From Archangium gephyra (lineage in GTDB: Bacteria > Myxococcota > Myxococcia > Myxococcales > Myxococcaceae): a stretch of 64,000 nucleotides of DNA. The DNA lies in assembly GCF_001027285.1 (NCBI RefSeq), contig NZ_CP011509.1:9572501-9636500 (forward strand). Direction: 5' to 3'. Position numbers and translations under genes: made by a program. The notes beneath the pieces were generated by a model. That model was not told where the DNA came from and did not search any database. It saw only the letters and a list, made by a program, of their open reading frames with translations. The number at the start of each line of letters is the position of its first letter. The stretch's first letter is position 1. Below, piece by piece: positions 49,588 through 59,524 of this stretch.

Positions 49588-52500
49588 TGCGCCTCGTGAA
49601 CTCCCTGCTCTGCCTGCTCCTGACGCTCGCGGCCGTCCCCGCGCGGGCGCAGGAGTACCGTCCGGCCGATGAGAGCCAGCGCCCCGAGGGCGGGGGGGTG
49701 AAGATCCTCCCCGACCAGTTCCTGCGCGGCTTCGATCCGGTCACCGTCTACTTCCCCGACAACGCCGGCCCCGGCAAGCAGAGCGCCGACGATGGCGCGA
49801 AGCTGCTCAAGGTGGTGCCCTCGTGGCCCGGCCAGTGGTTCTGGGCGGACCGCAAGACGCTCCAGTTCCGCCCCGCCGAGCCCTGGCCCGCGCTGGCGCG
49901 TTTCTCCTTCGAGGCGGGCGGCACGCGCAAGATTCTCACCACGATGATGTCGGCGCCCTCGGCCATGTCGCCGCAGCCCGACAGCACGGACCTGAGGCCC
50001 TTCCGCACCCTCACGCTCACCTTCCCGCAGGCGCTGCCGCTCGACTCGCTGCGCAAGATGCTCCGGCTGGAGGTGCGAGACCTGCCGGGCCTGGCGGACT
50101 CGCCCACGCGGGTGCTGAAGGACTGGACGCTGTCGCAGCTGCCGCGCGGCAGCCAGCGCGAGCAGGCCGTCTACGCCATCACGCTCGAGGAGGACGTACC
50201 CGAGGGCAAGCAGTTGCGCGTCAACGTCAGCCTCGCGCTGGGGGACGAGGACAAGGTGCTGTGGGTGGGGCGGCTGTCTACGCGGCCGGCCTTCCACCTC
50301 CAGCAGGTGCAGTGCGGCAGGAGCCAGTTCTCGCTGACGGGTGGAGCCTCCACGCCGCGGGACATGGCGCTCGCGTGCGGCAACCAGGGAGACCTGCCGC
50401 AGCTCGTCTTCTCCGCGCCGGTGGAGGGCCTGTCGCTCACCTCGCTCAAGAAGCTGGTGCGGCTGGAGCCCGCGGTGCCGGATCTGCACTACCAGGCGTA
50501 CGGCAGCCGCGTGGCGCTGCGCGGCCGGTTCGTCCCGGACACGCTGTACCGCATGCGCATTGGCGCCGCGCCCATCCACGACGACAGCGGCCGGCCCCTG
50601 AGGGACCCCGGTGAGCTCCAGGTCTTCTTCCACCTGGACTTCAAGCAGCCCTTCCTGCGCTGGATGCAGGGCACGGCGGTGATGGAGGCGAAGGGTCCGC
50701 GCATGCTGCCGCTGCAGGGCTACGGGGACGCACGGGCGGACGTGCGCGTCTACCGGGTGGATCCGCTGCACCCCGGCCTGTGGCCCTTCCCCAACCGGCC
50801 CATCGTCATCAACGAGCAGAGCGCCCCGCCCTTCCCCGGCGAGGAGCCCCAGGTGAAGCCCACGCCCGGCTACATCGGCGAGGACGAGCTGACGGCGCAC
50901 ATCCGCCTGCTGGGCACGCCGCTCGTCTCCACGCTGGTGGATCTGCCGCTGCCCAAGAGGGGCGGCACCACCACGTTCGGCCTGGACCTGGCGCCCCTGC
51001 TCAACCCGGTGGTGGGCAAGGTGAGGCCGGGCACGTACCTCGTGGGCCTGCGGCGGCTCACCGGCGCGCCCGAGCGCTCCTATGTCCGCGTGCAGATCAC
51101 CAACCTGTCGCTGAGCACGGTGGAGGAGCGGGACAAGGCCGTCTTCTTCGTGCGCACGCTGGATGGGGCCCAGGAAGTCCGTGGCGCGCGCATCGTGATC
51201 GAGGGCCAGCGCCGTGTGCCGGATCCCAAGCACAAGGGCGATTACCTCCAGGAGGCCTTCACGCACGAGCTCACCACGGACGGCACCGGCCGGGCGACGC
51301 TCGACCCGCAGCCCACCTGGGTGCAGCTCCAGCGCGTCTCCGTGCGCAACGGCGAGGACATCCTCGTGTTGGATCCGCGCGAGGCCCCGGCGTCCTTCGC
51401 CAACAACCACTGGTCGCCGTCCTCGGGTTGGCTGGAGTGGCTGTCGCAGCAGACGCCGCCGCCGCCGAACGACGGGCTGCGTGGCTTCCTCTTCACCGAG
51501 CGCCCCATCTACCGGCCGGGCGAGAAGGTCTACCTCAAGGGCTTCCTGCGCAACGAGGTGGGCGGAGACTTCGTGGCCCCCGAGGAAGCGAAGAAGTACG
51601 AGCTGCGCGTGGATGGCCCGGGCGAGCAGGTGTGGAAGCTGCCGCTGAGCTTCACCGCGCTGTATGGCTTCTCCGCCGAGTTCCAGGAGAAGGACGCGCC
51701 CACGGGCGAGTACTACGCGGTGCTCTCCGAGGTGCGCACGGGGCAGACGCTCGCGCGCCGGAAGTTCCAGATAGAGGCCTACCGCCTGCCCACCTTCGAG
51801 GTGCAGCTGTCCAGCCCCGCCACGGTGCGCCTGGATGCGCCCTTCAAGGTGAAGGCGGTGGCGCGCTACTACGCGGGTGGCAACGTGGCCGGGCAGCCCA
51901 TCTCGTGGACCGTGACGCGCCGCCCCTACTACTACGTGCCCAAGGGCCGCGAGGGCTTCCTCTTCGCCTCCAGCAACCAGTTCGCCCGTGAGGGACAGAG
52001 CCGCGCTCCCGAGGCGATGACGCGCAACGCGACGCTGGATGACAACGGCGCTGACGAGATGAGCGTCAACCCGGCGCTGGACCTGGACGGCTCGGCGCGC
52101 ATCTACCGCTTCGAGGCCACCGTCACGGGCGCGGACAACCAGCCCGTCTCCGCGGCGCAGGACGTGAAGGCGCTGCCGCCCTTCGTGCTGGGCCTGAAGC
52201 TGCCGCGCTACTCGGACAAGCCCTTCACGCTCACGCCGGACATCGTCGCGGTGGGCGTCAACGACAAGCTGGTGAAGGGCCAGGAGGTGCTGGTGCGCCT
52301 CTACAAGCGCATCTGGCACAGCCAGCTGCGGGAGACGCACTTCGCCACCGGCGAGGCCCGCTACGTCACCGAGCAGGAGGACGTGAAGCTCGCCGAGAAG
52401 ACGATCACCACCACGGAGGACAAGCCCGTGTCCCCGGCCTTCGAGCTGAAGGAGGCGGGGGTGTACGTGGTGGAACTGGTGGCGCGCGACAAGCTGGGGC

Positions 52501-55337
52501 GGGTGCAGACGCTGTCGGCGGACCTGTACGTGGGAGGCCAGACGCCCATCGCGTGGCAGAAGTCGCGCCAGGGCGTGTTCGGGCTCACCCCGGACAAGGC
52601 CTCGTACAAGCCGGGCGAGACGGCGCGCCTCATCCTCCAGAGTCCCGTCCAGGAGGGCCGCGCGCTGGTGGTGGTGGAGGAGCCGGGCGGCAACACCTAC
52701 ACCTGGCACGACGTGTCCGGCGGCAAGGCGGTGCACGAGCTGGCCATCCGGGCGCAGCACGTCCCCAACATCCCCGTGCACGTGCTGTTGATGCGGGGAC
52801 GGCTCGGCGAGGGAGACAAGGACGACTCGCGCTACCGGCCGCAGACGCTCGGGGCCTCGGTGGACGTGAAGGTGGAGCCGGTGCGCAACCAGGTGCTGGT
52901 GGACATCAAGCACCCCGAGACGGCGCGGCCCGGGGCCACCATTCCGGTGGAGCTGACGCTCAAGGATGACCAGGGCAAGCCGCTGGCCGGCGAGGTGACA
53001 CTGTGGCTGGTGGACGAGGCCGTGCTGTCACTCGCGCCGGAGGCGACGCTCAACCCGCTGGACGAGCTCATCAAGGAGAACGCGCGCGGCACCACGCTGC
53101 GGGACACGCGCAACAGCCTGGTGGGCAAGCTCTTCGAGCAGGAGGAGACCCCCGGCGGCGACGGCAGCGAGGAGGAGCAGCAAGGCAGCGGCAAGCGCGT
53201 GGTGCGCAAGAACTTCCAGACGGTGCCGTACTACCAGGCCACGCTGCAGGTGCCGGCGTCCGGCAAGCTGACGGTGCAGGTGCCGTTGTCGGATGACCTC
53301 ACCAACTTCCGCGTGCGCGCGGTGGCCATCTCCGGGCTGCAGCGCTTTGGCTACAAGCAGACGGTGCTGCGCGTGCGGCTGCCGGTGCTGGTGCAGCCGC
53401 AGCTCCCGCGCTTCGTGCGCCAGGGAGACCGCTTCTGGGGCGGCGCGGTGGGCCGCGTGGTGGAGGGCAACGGAGGCCCCGGCTCGGTGGAGGTGAAGGT
53501 CTCGGGTCCGGCGGACGTGCAGCCGCTGAACCAGAGCGTGGAGCTGCAGGCCAACCGGGCCATGAGCTTCGTCACCCCCATCACCGTGCAGAACGCGGAC
53601 GTGTCCGAGCCCCAGTCGCTCAAGGTGCGCGTGGACATCGAGCGCAAGGCGGACAAGGCCGGAGACGCCTTCGAGGTGCAGCTGCCCGTGCTGCCGGATC
53701 GCACGGTGGAGCACTTCGCTTACTTCGACACGCTGAAGGCGGGCAACACCCCGCTCAAGCCGCTGCCCGAGCCGGCACGTCCGGGCACCGCGTCGCAGGA
53801 GGTGGCCATCACCTCCATCCCCGGCGTGCTGGAGATGATCTCCGGCCTGCAGTACCTGGCCGACTACCCGCACGGCTGCCTCGAGCAGAAGCTGTCCCAG
53901 CTCTACCCGGACGTGGCCATGGCCGCGGTGCTGCGAGACCTGGGAGTGCGCACGCCCTTCGGCAAGCAGATCGACAAGAACGTGCAGCGCATGCAGGACG
54001 AGATGACGCTCTACCAGGACGACCAGGGCCTGATGGCCTTCTGGCCGGGAGGACCGGGCGACGTGCAGGTGACGGCGCTGGCGGTGGAGTTCCTGGACGG
54101 AGCGCGGCGCGCGGGCCTGAAGGTGGACGAGAAGATCCAGACGCGCGCCGTGGAGGCCCTCAAGCGGGTGCTGCGCAGCACCTGGCCGGGCCTGGTGCAG
54201 GAGTGGCGCTACAACCAGCAGACGGCGGCGCTGCGGGCCCTCACGCGCGTGGGCGCGCTGGACCAGCACTACCTCGTGGACCTCTTCCAGCTGCGCGAGC
54301 GCCTGGACATCCAGAGCCTGGCGGACCTGGCCTCGACCATGCTCGCCCAGCCCTCGGTGTACCGCACCAACCTGGAGGCGCTGCGCAACGAGCTGTGGGA
54401 CAGCGTCATCATCAAGCTGAACAAGGGCAAGCCCGTCTTCGAGGGCCTCAAGTGGCGCCGCGACGCGTGGGGCTACTACGGCTACCTGGGCTCGCGGCCC
54501 GCCAGCGTGGCGGCCGTCTTCGAGGCGCTGATCCGGCTGTCTCCGGAGGACGCGCGGCTCGATCAGCTGCGCGACGCGCTCCTGTCCTACTCGAACGCGG
54601 AGACGGGCTTCGGCAGCACCTTCGAGAACCGCCGGGCCATCGGCGCGCTGGCGCTGTACCTGGAGAGGGCGAAGCCGGCGGTGCCGGACACCACGGTGAC
54701 GCTCTCGTCGGGCGGCACGCTCAAGGTGGACAAGAACACGAAGACGGCCCGCGCCACGGTGGCCAGTGACGCACCGCTCACCGCCACCGTGAAGGGCGGA
54801 CCCGTGGGCATGCGCGTGGAGGCCCAATACATCCCGGCCACACCCGGCGACAAGGTGACGCCGCTCAAGCAGGGCTTCATCGTCTCGCGCAGCGCCACCT
54901 GGCTGCACGCGGATGGCTCCGAGGAGACGCGCTTCGACGACGCCTCGGGCGAGGTGAAGGAGCTGAAGGTGGGCGACATCCTGGAGCTGCACACGCGCAT
55001 CGTCACCGAGGAGGACCGCGTCCACGTGGCGCTGGTGGTGCCCTTCGCGGCGGGCCTCGAGCCGCTCAACCCGGAGCTGGCGAACGCCGCCTCGGACGCG
55101 AAGCCCTCGCAGGCGGACTCGCTCCGCCCGGCCTATGTGCAGCGGCTGGACAACGAGGTGCGCTACTACTTCCTGCAGATGCAGCGCGGCACGCACACCT
55201 TCCACTTCCGGGTGCGGGCCGCCACCGAGGGCTCCTTCGTGCACCCGGCGCCCTGGGCCGAGCTGATGTACCGCGAGTCCATCCGTGGCCGCGGTGAGGG
55301 CCTGCGCATCATCGTGAAGGGAGAGCATGAGAAGTAG
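49587..55337 (+). CDS. Bacterial alpha-2-macroglobulin with thioester
   Basis: 1916 residues. The ATG overlaps the upstream stop; GGAGAG lies about nine bases before. Signal peptide MRLVNSLLCLLLTLAAVPARA-Q without a lipobox at the cleavage site, so unlike the E. coli lipoprotein homologue it is probably soluble in the periplasm. MG-type domains include RGFLFTERPIYRPGEKVYLKG, the ANG/MG7-9 landmark LWLVDEAVLSLAP, and DLTNFRVRAVAISG. The thioester motif is intact: Cys1431-Leu-Glu-Gln1434 in YPHGCLEQKLSQLYP, followed by the alpha-alpha barrel (VTALAVEFLDGA) and a C-terminal receptor-like beta domain. It traps proteases that breach the envelope. The stop overlaps pbpC, matching the yfhM-pbpC pairing of E. 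coli. Confidence 0.96.
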   Translation: MRLVNSLLCLLLTLAAVPARAQEYRPADESQRPEGGGVKILPDQFLRGFDPVTVYFPDNAGPGKQSADDGAKLLKVVPSWPGQWFWADRKTLQFRPAEPWPALARFSFEAGGTRKILTTMMSAPSAMSPQPDSTDLRPFRTLTLTFPQALPLDSLRKMLRLEVRDLPGLADSPTRVLKDWTLSQLPRGSQREQAVYAITLEEDVPEGKQLRVNVSLALGDEDKVLWVGRLSTRPAFHLQQVQCGRSQFSLTGGASTPRDMALACGNQGDLPQLVFSAPVEGLSLTSLKKLVRLEPAVPDLHYQAYGSRVALRGRFVPDTLYRMRIGAAPIHDDSGRPLRDPGELQVFFHLDFKQPFLRWMQGTAVMEAKGPRMLPLQGYGDARADVRVYRVDPLHPGLWPFPNRPIVINEQSAPPFPGEEPQVKPTPGYIGEDELTAHIRLLGTPLVSTLVDLPLPKRGGTTTFGLDLAPLLNPVVGKVRPGTYLVGLRRLTGAPERSYVRVQITNLSLSTVEERDKAVFFVRTLDGAQEVRGARIVIEGQRRVPDPKHKGDYLQEAFTHELTTDGTGRATLDPQPTWVQLQRVSVRNGEDILVLDPREAPASFANNHWSPSSGWLEWLSQQTPPPPNDGLRGFLFTERPIYRPGEKVYLKGFLRNEVGGDFVAPEEAKKYELRVDGPGEQVWKLPLSFTALYGFSAEFQEKDAPTGEYYAVLSEVRTGQTLARRKFQIEAYRLPTFEVQLSSPATVRLDAPFKVKAVARYYAGGNVAGQPISWTVTRRPYYYVPKGREGFLFASSNQFAREGQSRAPEAMTRNATLDDNGADEMSVNPALDLDGSARIYRFEATVTGADNQPVSAAQDVKALPPFVLGLKLPRYSDKPFTLTPDIVAVGVNDKLVKGQEVLVRLYKRIWHSQLRETHFATGEARYVTEQEDVKLAEKTITTTEDKPVSPAFELKEAGVYVVELVARDKLGRVQTLSADLYVGGQTPIAWQKSRQGVFGLTPDKASYKPGETARLILQSPVQEGRALVVVEEPGGNTYTWHDVSGGKAVHELAIRAQHVPNIPVHVLLMRGRLGEGDKDDSRYRPQTLGASVDVKVEPVRNQVLVDIKHPETARPGATIPVELTLKDDQGKPLAGEVTLWLVDEAVLSLAPEATLNPLDELIKENARGTTLRDTRNSLVGKLFEQEETPGGDGSEEEQQGSGKRVVRKNFQTVPYYQATLQVPASGKLTVQVPLSDDLTNFRVRAVAISGLQRFGYKQTVLRVRLPVLVQPQLPRFVRQGDRFWGGAVGRVVEGNGGPGSVEVKVSGPADVQPLNQSVELQANRAMSFVTPITVQNADVSEPQSLKVRVDIERKADKAGDAFEVQLPVLPDRTVEHFAYFDTLKAGNTPLKPLPEPARPGTASQEVAITSIPGVLEMISGLQYLADYPHGCLEQKLSQLYPDVAMAAVLRDLGVRTPFGKQIDKNVQRMQDEMTLYQDDQGLMAFWPGGPGDVQVTALAVEFLDGARRAGLKVDEKIQTRAVEALKRVLRSTWPGLVQEWRYNQQTAALRALTRVGALDQHYLVDLFQLRERLDIQSLADLASTMLAQPSVYRTNLEALRNELWDSVIIKLNKGKPVFEGLKWRRDAWGYYGYLGSRPASVAAVFEALIRLSPEDARLDQLRDALLSYSNAETGFGSTFENRRAIGALALYLERAKPAVPDTTVTLSSGGTLKVDKNTKTARATVASDAPLTATVKGGPVGMRVEAQYIPATPGDKVTPLKQGFIVSRSATWLHADGSEETRFDDASGEVKELKVGDILELHTRIVTEEDRVHVALVVPFAAGLEPLNPELANAASDAKPSQADSLRPAYVQRLDNEVRYYFLQMQRGTHTFHFRVRAATEGSFVHPAPWAELMYRESIRGRGEGLRIIVKGEHEK

Positions 55338-57687
55338 ACGGACACGCGGGGCGGCGGTGCTCGCCCTGGTGCTGCTGGGGGCGGGGGCGTGGTTCGCCTC
55401 CAGCCTCCAGGACGGGCTGCTCGGCTACGAGCCCTCGCGCCTCGTGCTGGACCGGCGGGGCGCGTACCTGGGCGAGGTGCCCGGGACGGGCGGGGAGCTC
55501 GGCTACTGGCCGGTGCCCTATGTGCTGCCCGAGCGCATCGTCCAGGCCACGCTCGTCACCGAGGACCGGCACTTCTACGAGCACCCGGGCGTGTACCTGC
55601 CATCGGTGGGACGGGCCCTGGTGCAGAACGTGCGCAACCTGCGCGTCATCTCGGGGGCGTCCACGCTGGCCATGCAGGTGGCGCGGATGCAGACGCCCGG
55701 GGGACGCACGGCGTGGCGCAAGGTGCGCGAGGCGGTGGAGGCGCTGCTGCTCGTGCACGGGCATGGCCACGAGAAGGTGCTCCGCCAGTACCTGGCCATC
55801 GCTCCGTATGGAAACCGGGTGCACGGCGTGGGGCGAGCGGCGCGGCTCTACTTCGACAAGCCGGTGGAGGACCTGTCCTGGGCACAGGCCGCCTTCCTCG
55901 CGGGCCTGCCCCAGCTGCCCGGGCGGATGAACCCGTACACCGAGGACGGCCTGCGGCGTGCTCGCAAGCGAAGCCACCGCATCCTCCGCGCGCTGCACAA
56001 GCAGGGCGCGCTGTCCCGGGAGGAATTGGAGCAGTCGCTGCAGACGGACCTGGGCCTGGTGCCCCGGCCGCGGCGCATGCCGGAAGCGTTGCACGCGGTG
56101 CTGGAGTGGAGCGAGCTGGCCAGTGCCCGAGCCGAGCCCATCTCCACGGCCACGCTGGACCTGGAGGTGCAGTCGAAGGTGGCGAGCATCCTCCAGCGGA
56201 ACCTGAACCGGCTGGACGGAGCGGGGGCGGGCAACACCGCGGCGCTGGTGGTGGACACGGAGACGGGAGACATCCTCGCGTACGTGGGCTCGCGTGACTT
56301 CTTCAACCAGGAGCACCGGGGCGCCATCGACTTCGTGAAGCAGCGGCGCTCGCCGGGCTCCACGCTCAAGCCCTTCATCTACGGGCTGGCGCTGGAGAAG
56401 GGCATCGTCACCGCCGCCACCGAGCTGGCGGACACGCCCATGGACGTGCGGGTGGAGAATGGCCGCTCCTACGTGCCGGAGAACATCAACCACTCCTTCC
56501 TGGGGCCCATGCTGCTGCGCGAGGCCTTGGGCAACTCGCGCAACATCCCCGCCCTGCGCGTGCTGGAGCGGGTGGGCGTGGAGCCGACGCTGCGCTTCCT
56601 CGAGAAGGCGGGCGTGGGCGGCATCTCCTACGAGCCGGACCGCTACGGCCTGGGGCTGGCGGTGGGCAACCTGCACGTCACGCTGGAGGAGCTGGCGGAG
56701 CTGTACCTGGTGCTCGCCCACGAGGGGGAGACGCGCTCGCTGCGACGCTTCACCGGCGAGCCCATGGCGTCCTCGCGCCGGCTGATGACACGCGAGTCGG
56801 CCCAGTTGGTGCGCCATATGCTCTCGGATCCGCTGGCGCGGCGGCCGTCGTTCCCCATGGGCAGCTCGCTGGACTACCCATACGCGGTGGCGGTGAAGAC
56901 AGGCACCAGCCAGGGTTTCCGTGACGCCTGGGCCCTGGCCTTCAGTGACCGGCTGCTGGTGGCGGTGTGGGTGGGCAACCATGACTGGCGCCGGATGAAT
57001 GGCGTGGGCGGGCTGCTCGGCGCGGCCAACGCGGTGCACGAGATTTTCGACGCGGTGATGCCCGGGTGGCGCCCGTACCGGCCGGTGCTGGATGCCTTCC
57101 CGCCGCCCTCGGGGGCCCTGGCCATGGACGTGTGCCCGTTGTCGGGCCGGCTGGCCGGGCCGGAATGCCCCCACCGCAAGAGCGAGTGGTTCGTCCCCGG
57201 CACGGCCCCGGCGGAGCGCTGCCCCTTCCACGCGAAGGTCCGGCTGGACCGGCGCAATGGATGGAGGGCGGGCCCCACCTGCCCGGAGCGCGAGGTGGTG
57301 ACGCGGGTGATGCTGGCACTGCCAGAGGAGTACGAGCAGTGGGCGCGGCGGCAGCACCTGGACATCGCGCCGCTGAGGGAGAGCCCGCTGTGCCCGAACC
57401 ACCCCGAGGAGCTGGAGCCCAAGGTGGCCATCCGCGAGCCGAGGGGCACGGTGCGGCTGCTGTATGACCCGGACACGCCGGCGTCGGCCTCGACGCTGAG
57501 GCTGGCGGCGGACGTGACGCCGAGCACCGAGCCCATTGTCTGGATGGTGGATGGCGTACCGGTGGCGGAGGTGGGCTACCCGCACGAGTTCCGTTGGAGC
57601 CTGCAACCCGGACAGCACGTCATCACCGCGGCCATGGTGCACCGCCCCCAGATCAGCCAGCCGGTGACGGTGGTGGTGGAGGACTGA
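55327..57687 (+). CDS. pbpC: Penicillin-binding protein 1C
   Basis: 786 residues; the ATG lies 11 bases inside the end of the macroglobulin gene. One N-terminal transmembrane anchor (AAVLALVLLGAGAWFASS). Glycosyltransferase GT51 domain with catalytic Glu79 in TEDRHFYEHPGV, ISGASTLAMQVARM, LNR-like APYGNRVHGVGRAARLYF. Transpeptidase domain with Ser345 in SPGSTLKPFIYG, SxN-like NSRNIPAL, and KTGTS at Lys524. C-terminal BiPBP_C-type domain (PSTEPIVWMVDGVPV, GQHVITAAMV). All catalytic residues are present. It would polymerise and cross-link peptidoglycan, presumably repairing damage at sites where the macroglobulin reacts. Confidence 0.96.
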   Translation: MRSRRTRGAAVLALVLLGAGAWFASSLQDGLLGYEPSRLVLDRRGAYLGEVPGTGGELGYWPVPYVLPERIVQATLVTEDRHFYEHPGVYLPSVGRALVQNVRNLRVISGASTLAMQVARMQTPGGRTAWRKVREAVEALLLVHGHGHEKVLRQYLAIAPYGNRVHGVGRAARLYFDKPVEDLSWAQAAFLAGLPQLPGRMNPYTEDGLRRARKRSHRILRALHKQGALSREELEQSLQTDLGLVPRPRRMPEALHAVLEWSELASARAEPISTATLDLEVQSKVASILQRNLNRLDGAGAGNTAALVVDTETGDILAYVGSRDFFNQEHRGAIDFVKQRRSPGSTLKPFIYGLALEKGIVTAATELADTPMDVRVENGRSYVPENINHSFLGPMLLREALGNSRNIPALRVLERVGVEPTLRFLEKAGVGGISYEPDRYGLGLAVGNLHVTLEELAELYLVLAHEGETRSLRRFTGEPMASSRRLMTRESAQLVRHMLSDPLARRPSFPMGSSLDYPYAVAVKTGTSQGFRDAWALAFSDRLLVAVWVGNHDWRRMNGVGGLLGAANAVHEIFDAVMPGWRPYRPVLDAFPPPSGALAMDVCPLSGRLAGPECPHRKSEWFVPGTAPAERCPFHAKVRLDRRNGWRAGPTCPEREVVTRVMLALPEEYEQWARRQHLDIAPLRESPLCPNHPEELEPKVAIREPRGTVRLLYDPDTPASASTLRLAADVTPSTEPIVWMVDGVPVAEVGYPHEFRWSLQPGQHVITAAMVHRPQISQPVTVVVED

Positions 57688-57722
57688 CGGAGTAGAATCC
57701 GTTGCCCCTTCTGGACCTGCCC

Positions 57723-58190
57723 ATGAGCCTGACCCTGAGGTTCCACCTCGATGATCTCTCCGGAGAGCCGACCCGTGCCCTGATCACGAGGCACCTGGCC
57801 GGCATGCACGCGAATTCGCCCCCGGAGAGCGTGCACGCCTTCGACATCGACAAGCTGCGGCAACCCGGCGTGACGTTCTGGTCCGCCTGGTTCGGAGAGG
57901 AGATCGCCGGCTGCGGAGCGCTCAAGCGCCTCGACGCCTGGCGCGGCGAGCTCAAGTCGATGCGCGTGGCCGACGCCTTCCTCGGCCGTGGAGTCGGGAG
58001 GGCGATGCTCGAGCACCTCATCGCGGAGGCGAGGAAGCGGGGCATGCGGAGCCTGTGGCTGGAGACGGGCTCGTCCGCGGCATTCACCCCCGCGCTCCGG
58101 CTCTACGAGAGCGCGGGCTTCGTCCGCTGCGGCCCGTTCGACGGCTACACCGACGACCCCTTCAGCGTCTTCATGACGCGGGAACTCTGA
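57723..58190 (+). CDS. GNAT-family N-acetyltransferase
   Basis: 155 residues from ATG (MSLTLRFHLDDLSG); a TTG at 57702, seven codons earlier, has a better-spaced CGGAG and remains possible. GNAT elements: EIAGCGALKRL, ELKSMRVADAFLGRGVGRAML (motif A, R/Q-x-x-G-x-G/A), LIAEARKRGMRSLWLETG, ALRLYESAGFVRCGPF (motif B). Closest in style to PhnO/YjaB-type GNATs ending PFDGYxDDPFSVFM. Substrate unknown. It starts 35 bases after pbpC and may ride on that transcript. Confidence 0.9.
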   Translation: MSLTLRFHLDDLSGEPTRALITRHLAGMHANSPPESVHAFDIDKLRQPGVTFWSAWFGEEIAGCGALKRLDAWRGELKSMRVADAFLGRGVGRAMLEHLIAEARKRGMRSLWLETGSSAAFTPALRLYESAGFVRCGPFDGYTDDPFSVFMTREL

Positions 58191-58244
58191 CCTGACACTG
58201 AGCGAGCCTGTTCGAGGCCGGAGGCGGGTGGTATAGCGGCGCCC

Positions 58245-59102
58245 GTGACTACCAACGCCCTGACCTGGTCCGCCTGCCCCGTCTGCGAGGCGCGCGAGGC
58301 CACCTCCTACGTCTCCTTCCCCGAGCTGGAGTTCGGACGCTGCATCGCGTGTGGCGTCGTCTACAAGCGCTCGGAGCAGCCCGACCTCCGGCCCGCCGAG
58401 TTCTACGAGAAGAGCTACTTCCACGGCCGCAAGTCGGGCCGGGACAAGCGCTTCGAGCACCGCGTGCACAAGGCCATGCGGCACCTGCAGGGCCCCCTCC
58501 AGTTCGTCCAGGCCCGCAGCCTGCTCGATATCGGCTGCTCCTTCGGGTACGTCATCGAGGCTGGCCGGCGGTTGGGACTGGAGAGCGCCGGGTGTGACAT
58601 CTCCGAATACGCCGTCAGCGTGTGCAACGAGCGCGGCTACCGGGCCAAGGTGGCCAACCTGGAGCAGCTGCCCTTCGAGACGGGCGAGTTCGACATCGTG
58701 GTGATGAAGCACGTGCTGGAGCACACCCCGCAGCCCCGGCGGGCGCTCCAGGAGGTGACGCGCGTGCTGCGTCCCGGGGGCGTGGTGATGGTGGCGGTGC
58801 CGGACCTCGGTTACTGGAAGGGTGATTACCAGAGGAAGAGCTACCGCTACTTCCGTCCGGACGACCTGGGGCAGCAGCACTACGTCTATTACACGGACGA
58901 CAGCCTGCGGCTGTTGCTGGAGCACTGCGGCTTCGAGGTGCTGGCGCAGTCCAAGGCCGTCTTCCACGAGAAGCGTGCGAAGAAGAATCCCCTCCTGCGC
59001 GTGGGCGAGGCCCTGCGCTTCGGCGGGGTGTGGGCGTGGGCGAAGAGCGCCAAGGCCCTGAGGATGCGGCGCGAGCTCTTCTTCATCGCCCGGAAGAAGT
59101 AG
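58245..59102 (+). CDS. Zinc-ribbon class I SAM-dependent methyltransferase
   Basis: 285 residues from a GTG start. N-terminal zinc ribbon (CPVCEAREA ... FGRCIACGVVY), then FYEKSYFHGRKSG, then a Methyltransf_11/23 domain: LLDIGCSFGYVIEAG (motif I), SAGCDISEYAV, LPFETGEFDIVVMKHVLEHTPQP and VLRPGGVVMVAVPDLG. The YRYFRPDDLGQQHYVYYTDDSLRLLLEHCGFEV ending (read in parts) is typical of methyltransferases found with polysaccharide or LPS gene sets. Substrate cannot be named. Convergent with the small exported protein 15 bases downstream. Confidence 0.9.
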   Translation: MTTNALTWSACPVCEAREATSYVSFPELEFGRCIACGVVYKRSEQPDLRPAEFYEKSYFHGRKSGRDKRFEHRVHKAMRHLQGPLQFVQARSLLDIGCSFGYVIEAGRRLGLESAGCDISEYAVSVCNERGYRAKVANLEQLPFETGEFDIVVMKHVLEHTPQPRRALQEVTRVLRPGGVVMVAVPDLGYWKGDYQRKSYRYFRPDDLGQQHYVYYTDDSLRLLLEHCGFEVLAQSKAVFHEKRAKKNPLLRVGEALRFGGVWAWAKSAKALRMRRELFFIARKK

Positions 59103-59117
59103 GGCGCCGGGGAATCT

Positions 59118-59408
59118 TCATCGCTTCATTTCAACCGTGCGGAGTGCGCATGCCCCCATTCCCCCCGCTCCACAGGTCAGCACTTCCTGCTCGAAGGCCA
59201 CGGTCAGGCTCGATGACTTGTCATTCCGCACGGTCACCGGTTCTGAAATGCGCTTGACCTCAATGGGCCTGTCGATGATGCACCGAACAGGCGAAATCGA
59301 CTGAGCATGCGCTTGTTGAATCAAGCCGCCCCCACTCGCCGTATAGAGGTTCAAAGCCAGAAGCACCACAATGGCCATCAGCAAGGCCTTCGTCGTCTTG
59401 TCTGTCAT
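59118..59408 (-). CDS. Small single-pass exported protein
   Basis: 96 residues: MTDKTTKALLMAIVVLLALN is a signal or anchor segment, then LYTASGGG, and a predicted beta domain (VRCIIDRPIEVKRISEPVTV, ALRTVEMKR) with Cys that could pair (RCIID, LTCGAGGMGAC). The ISEPVTVRND layout occurs in many small exported proteins of unknown function. No convincing ribosome-binding site precedes the ATG, so confidence is moderate. Divergent from the next gene. Confidence 0.6.
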   Translation of the reverse strand: MTDKTTKALLMAIVVLLALNLYTASGGGLIQQAHAQSISPVRCIIDRPIEVKRISEPVTVRNDKSSSLTVAFEQEVLTCGAGGMGACALRTVEMKR

Positions 59409-59524
59409 GACGCCATCGTACCCATGTCATGCAGGTTGTCGATAAAAGCATCCAAGCAGACTCTTCAGCGCATGACCGGAAGTGAAGGTGCGAAACAAGC
59501 ACGGCACCGCGCTACCCTTGAGGG

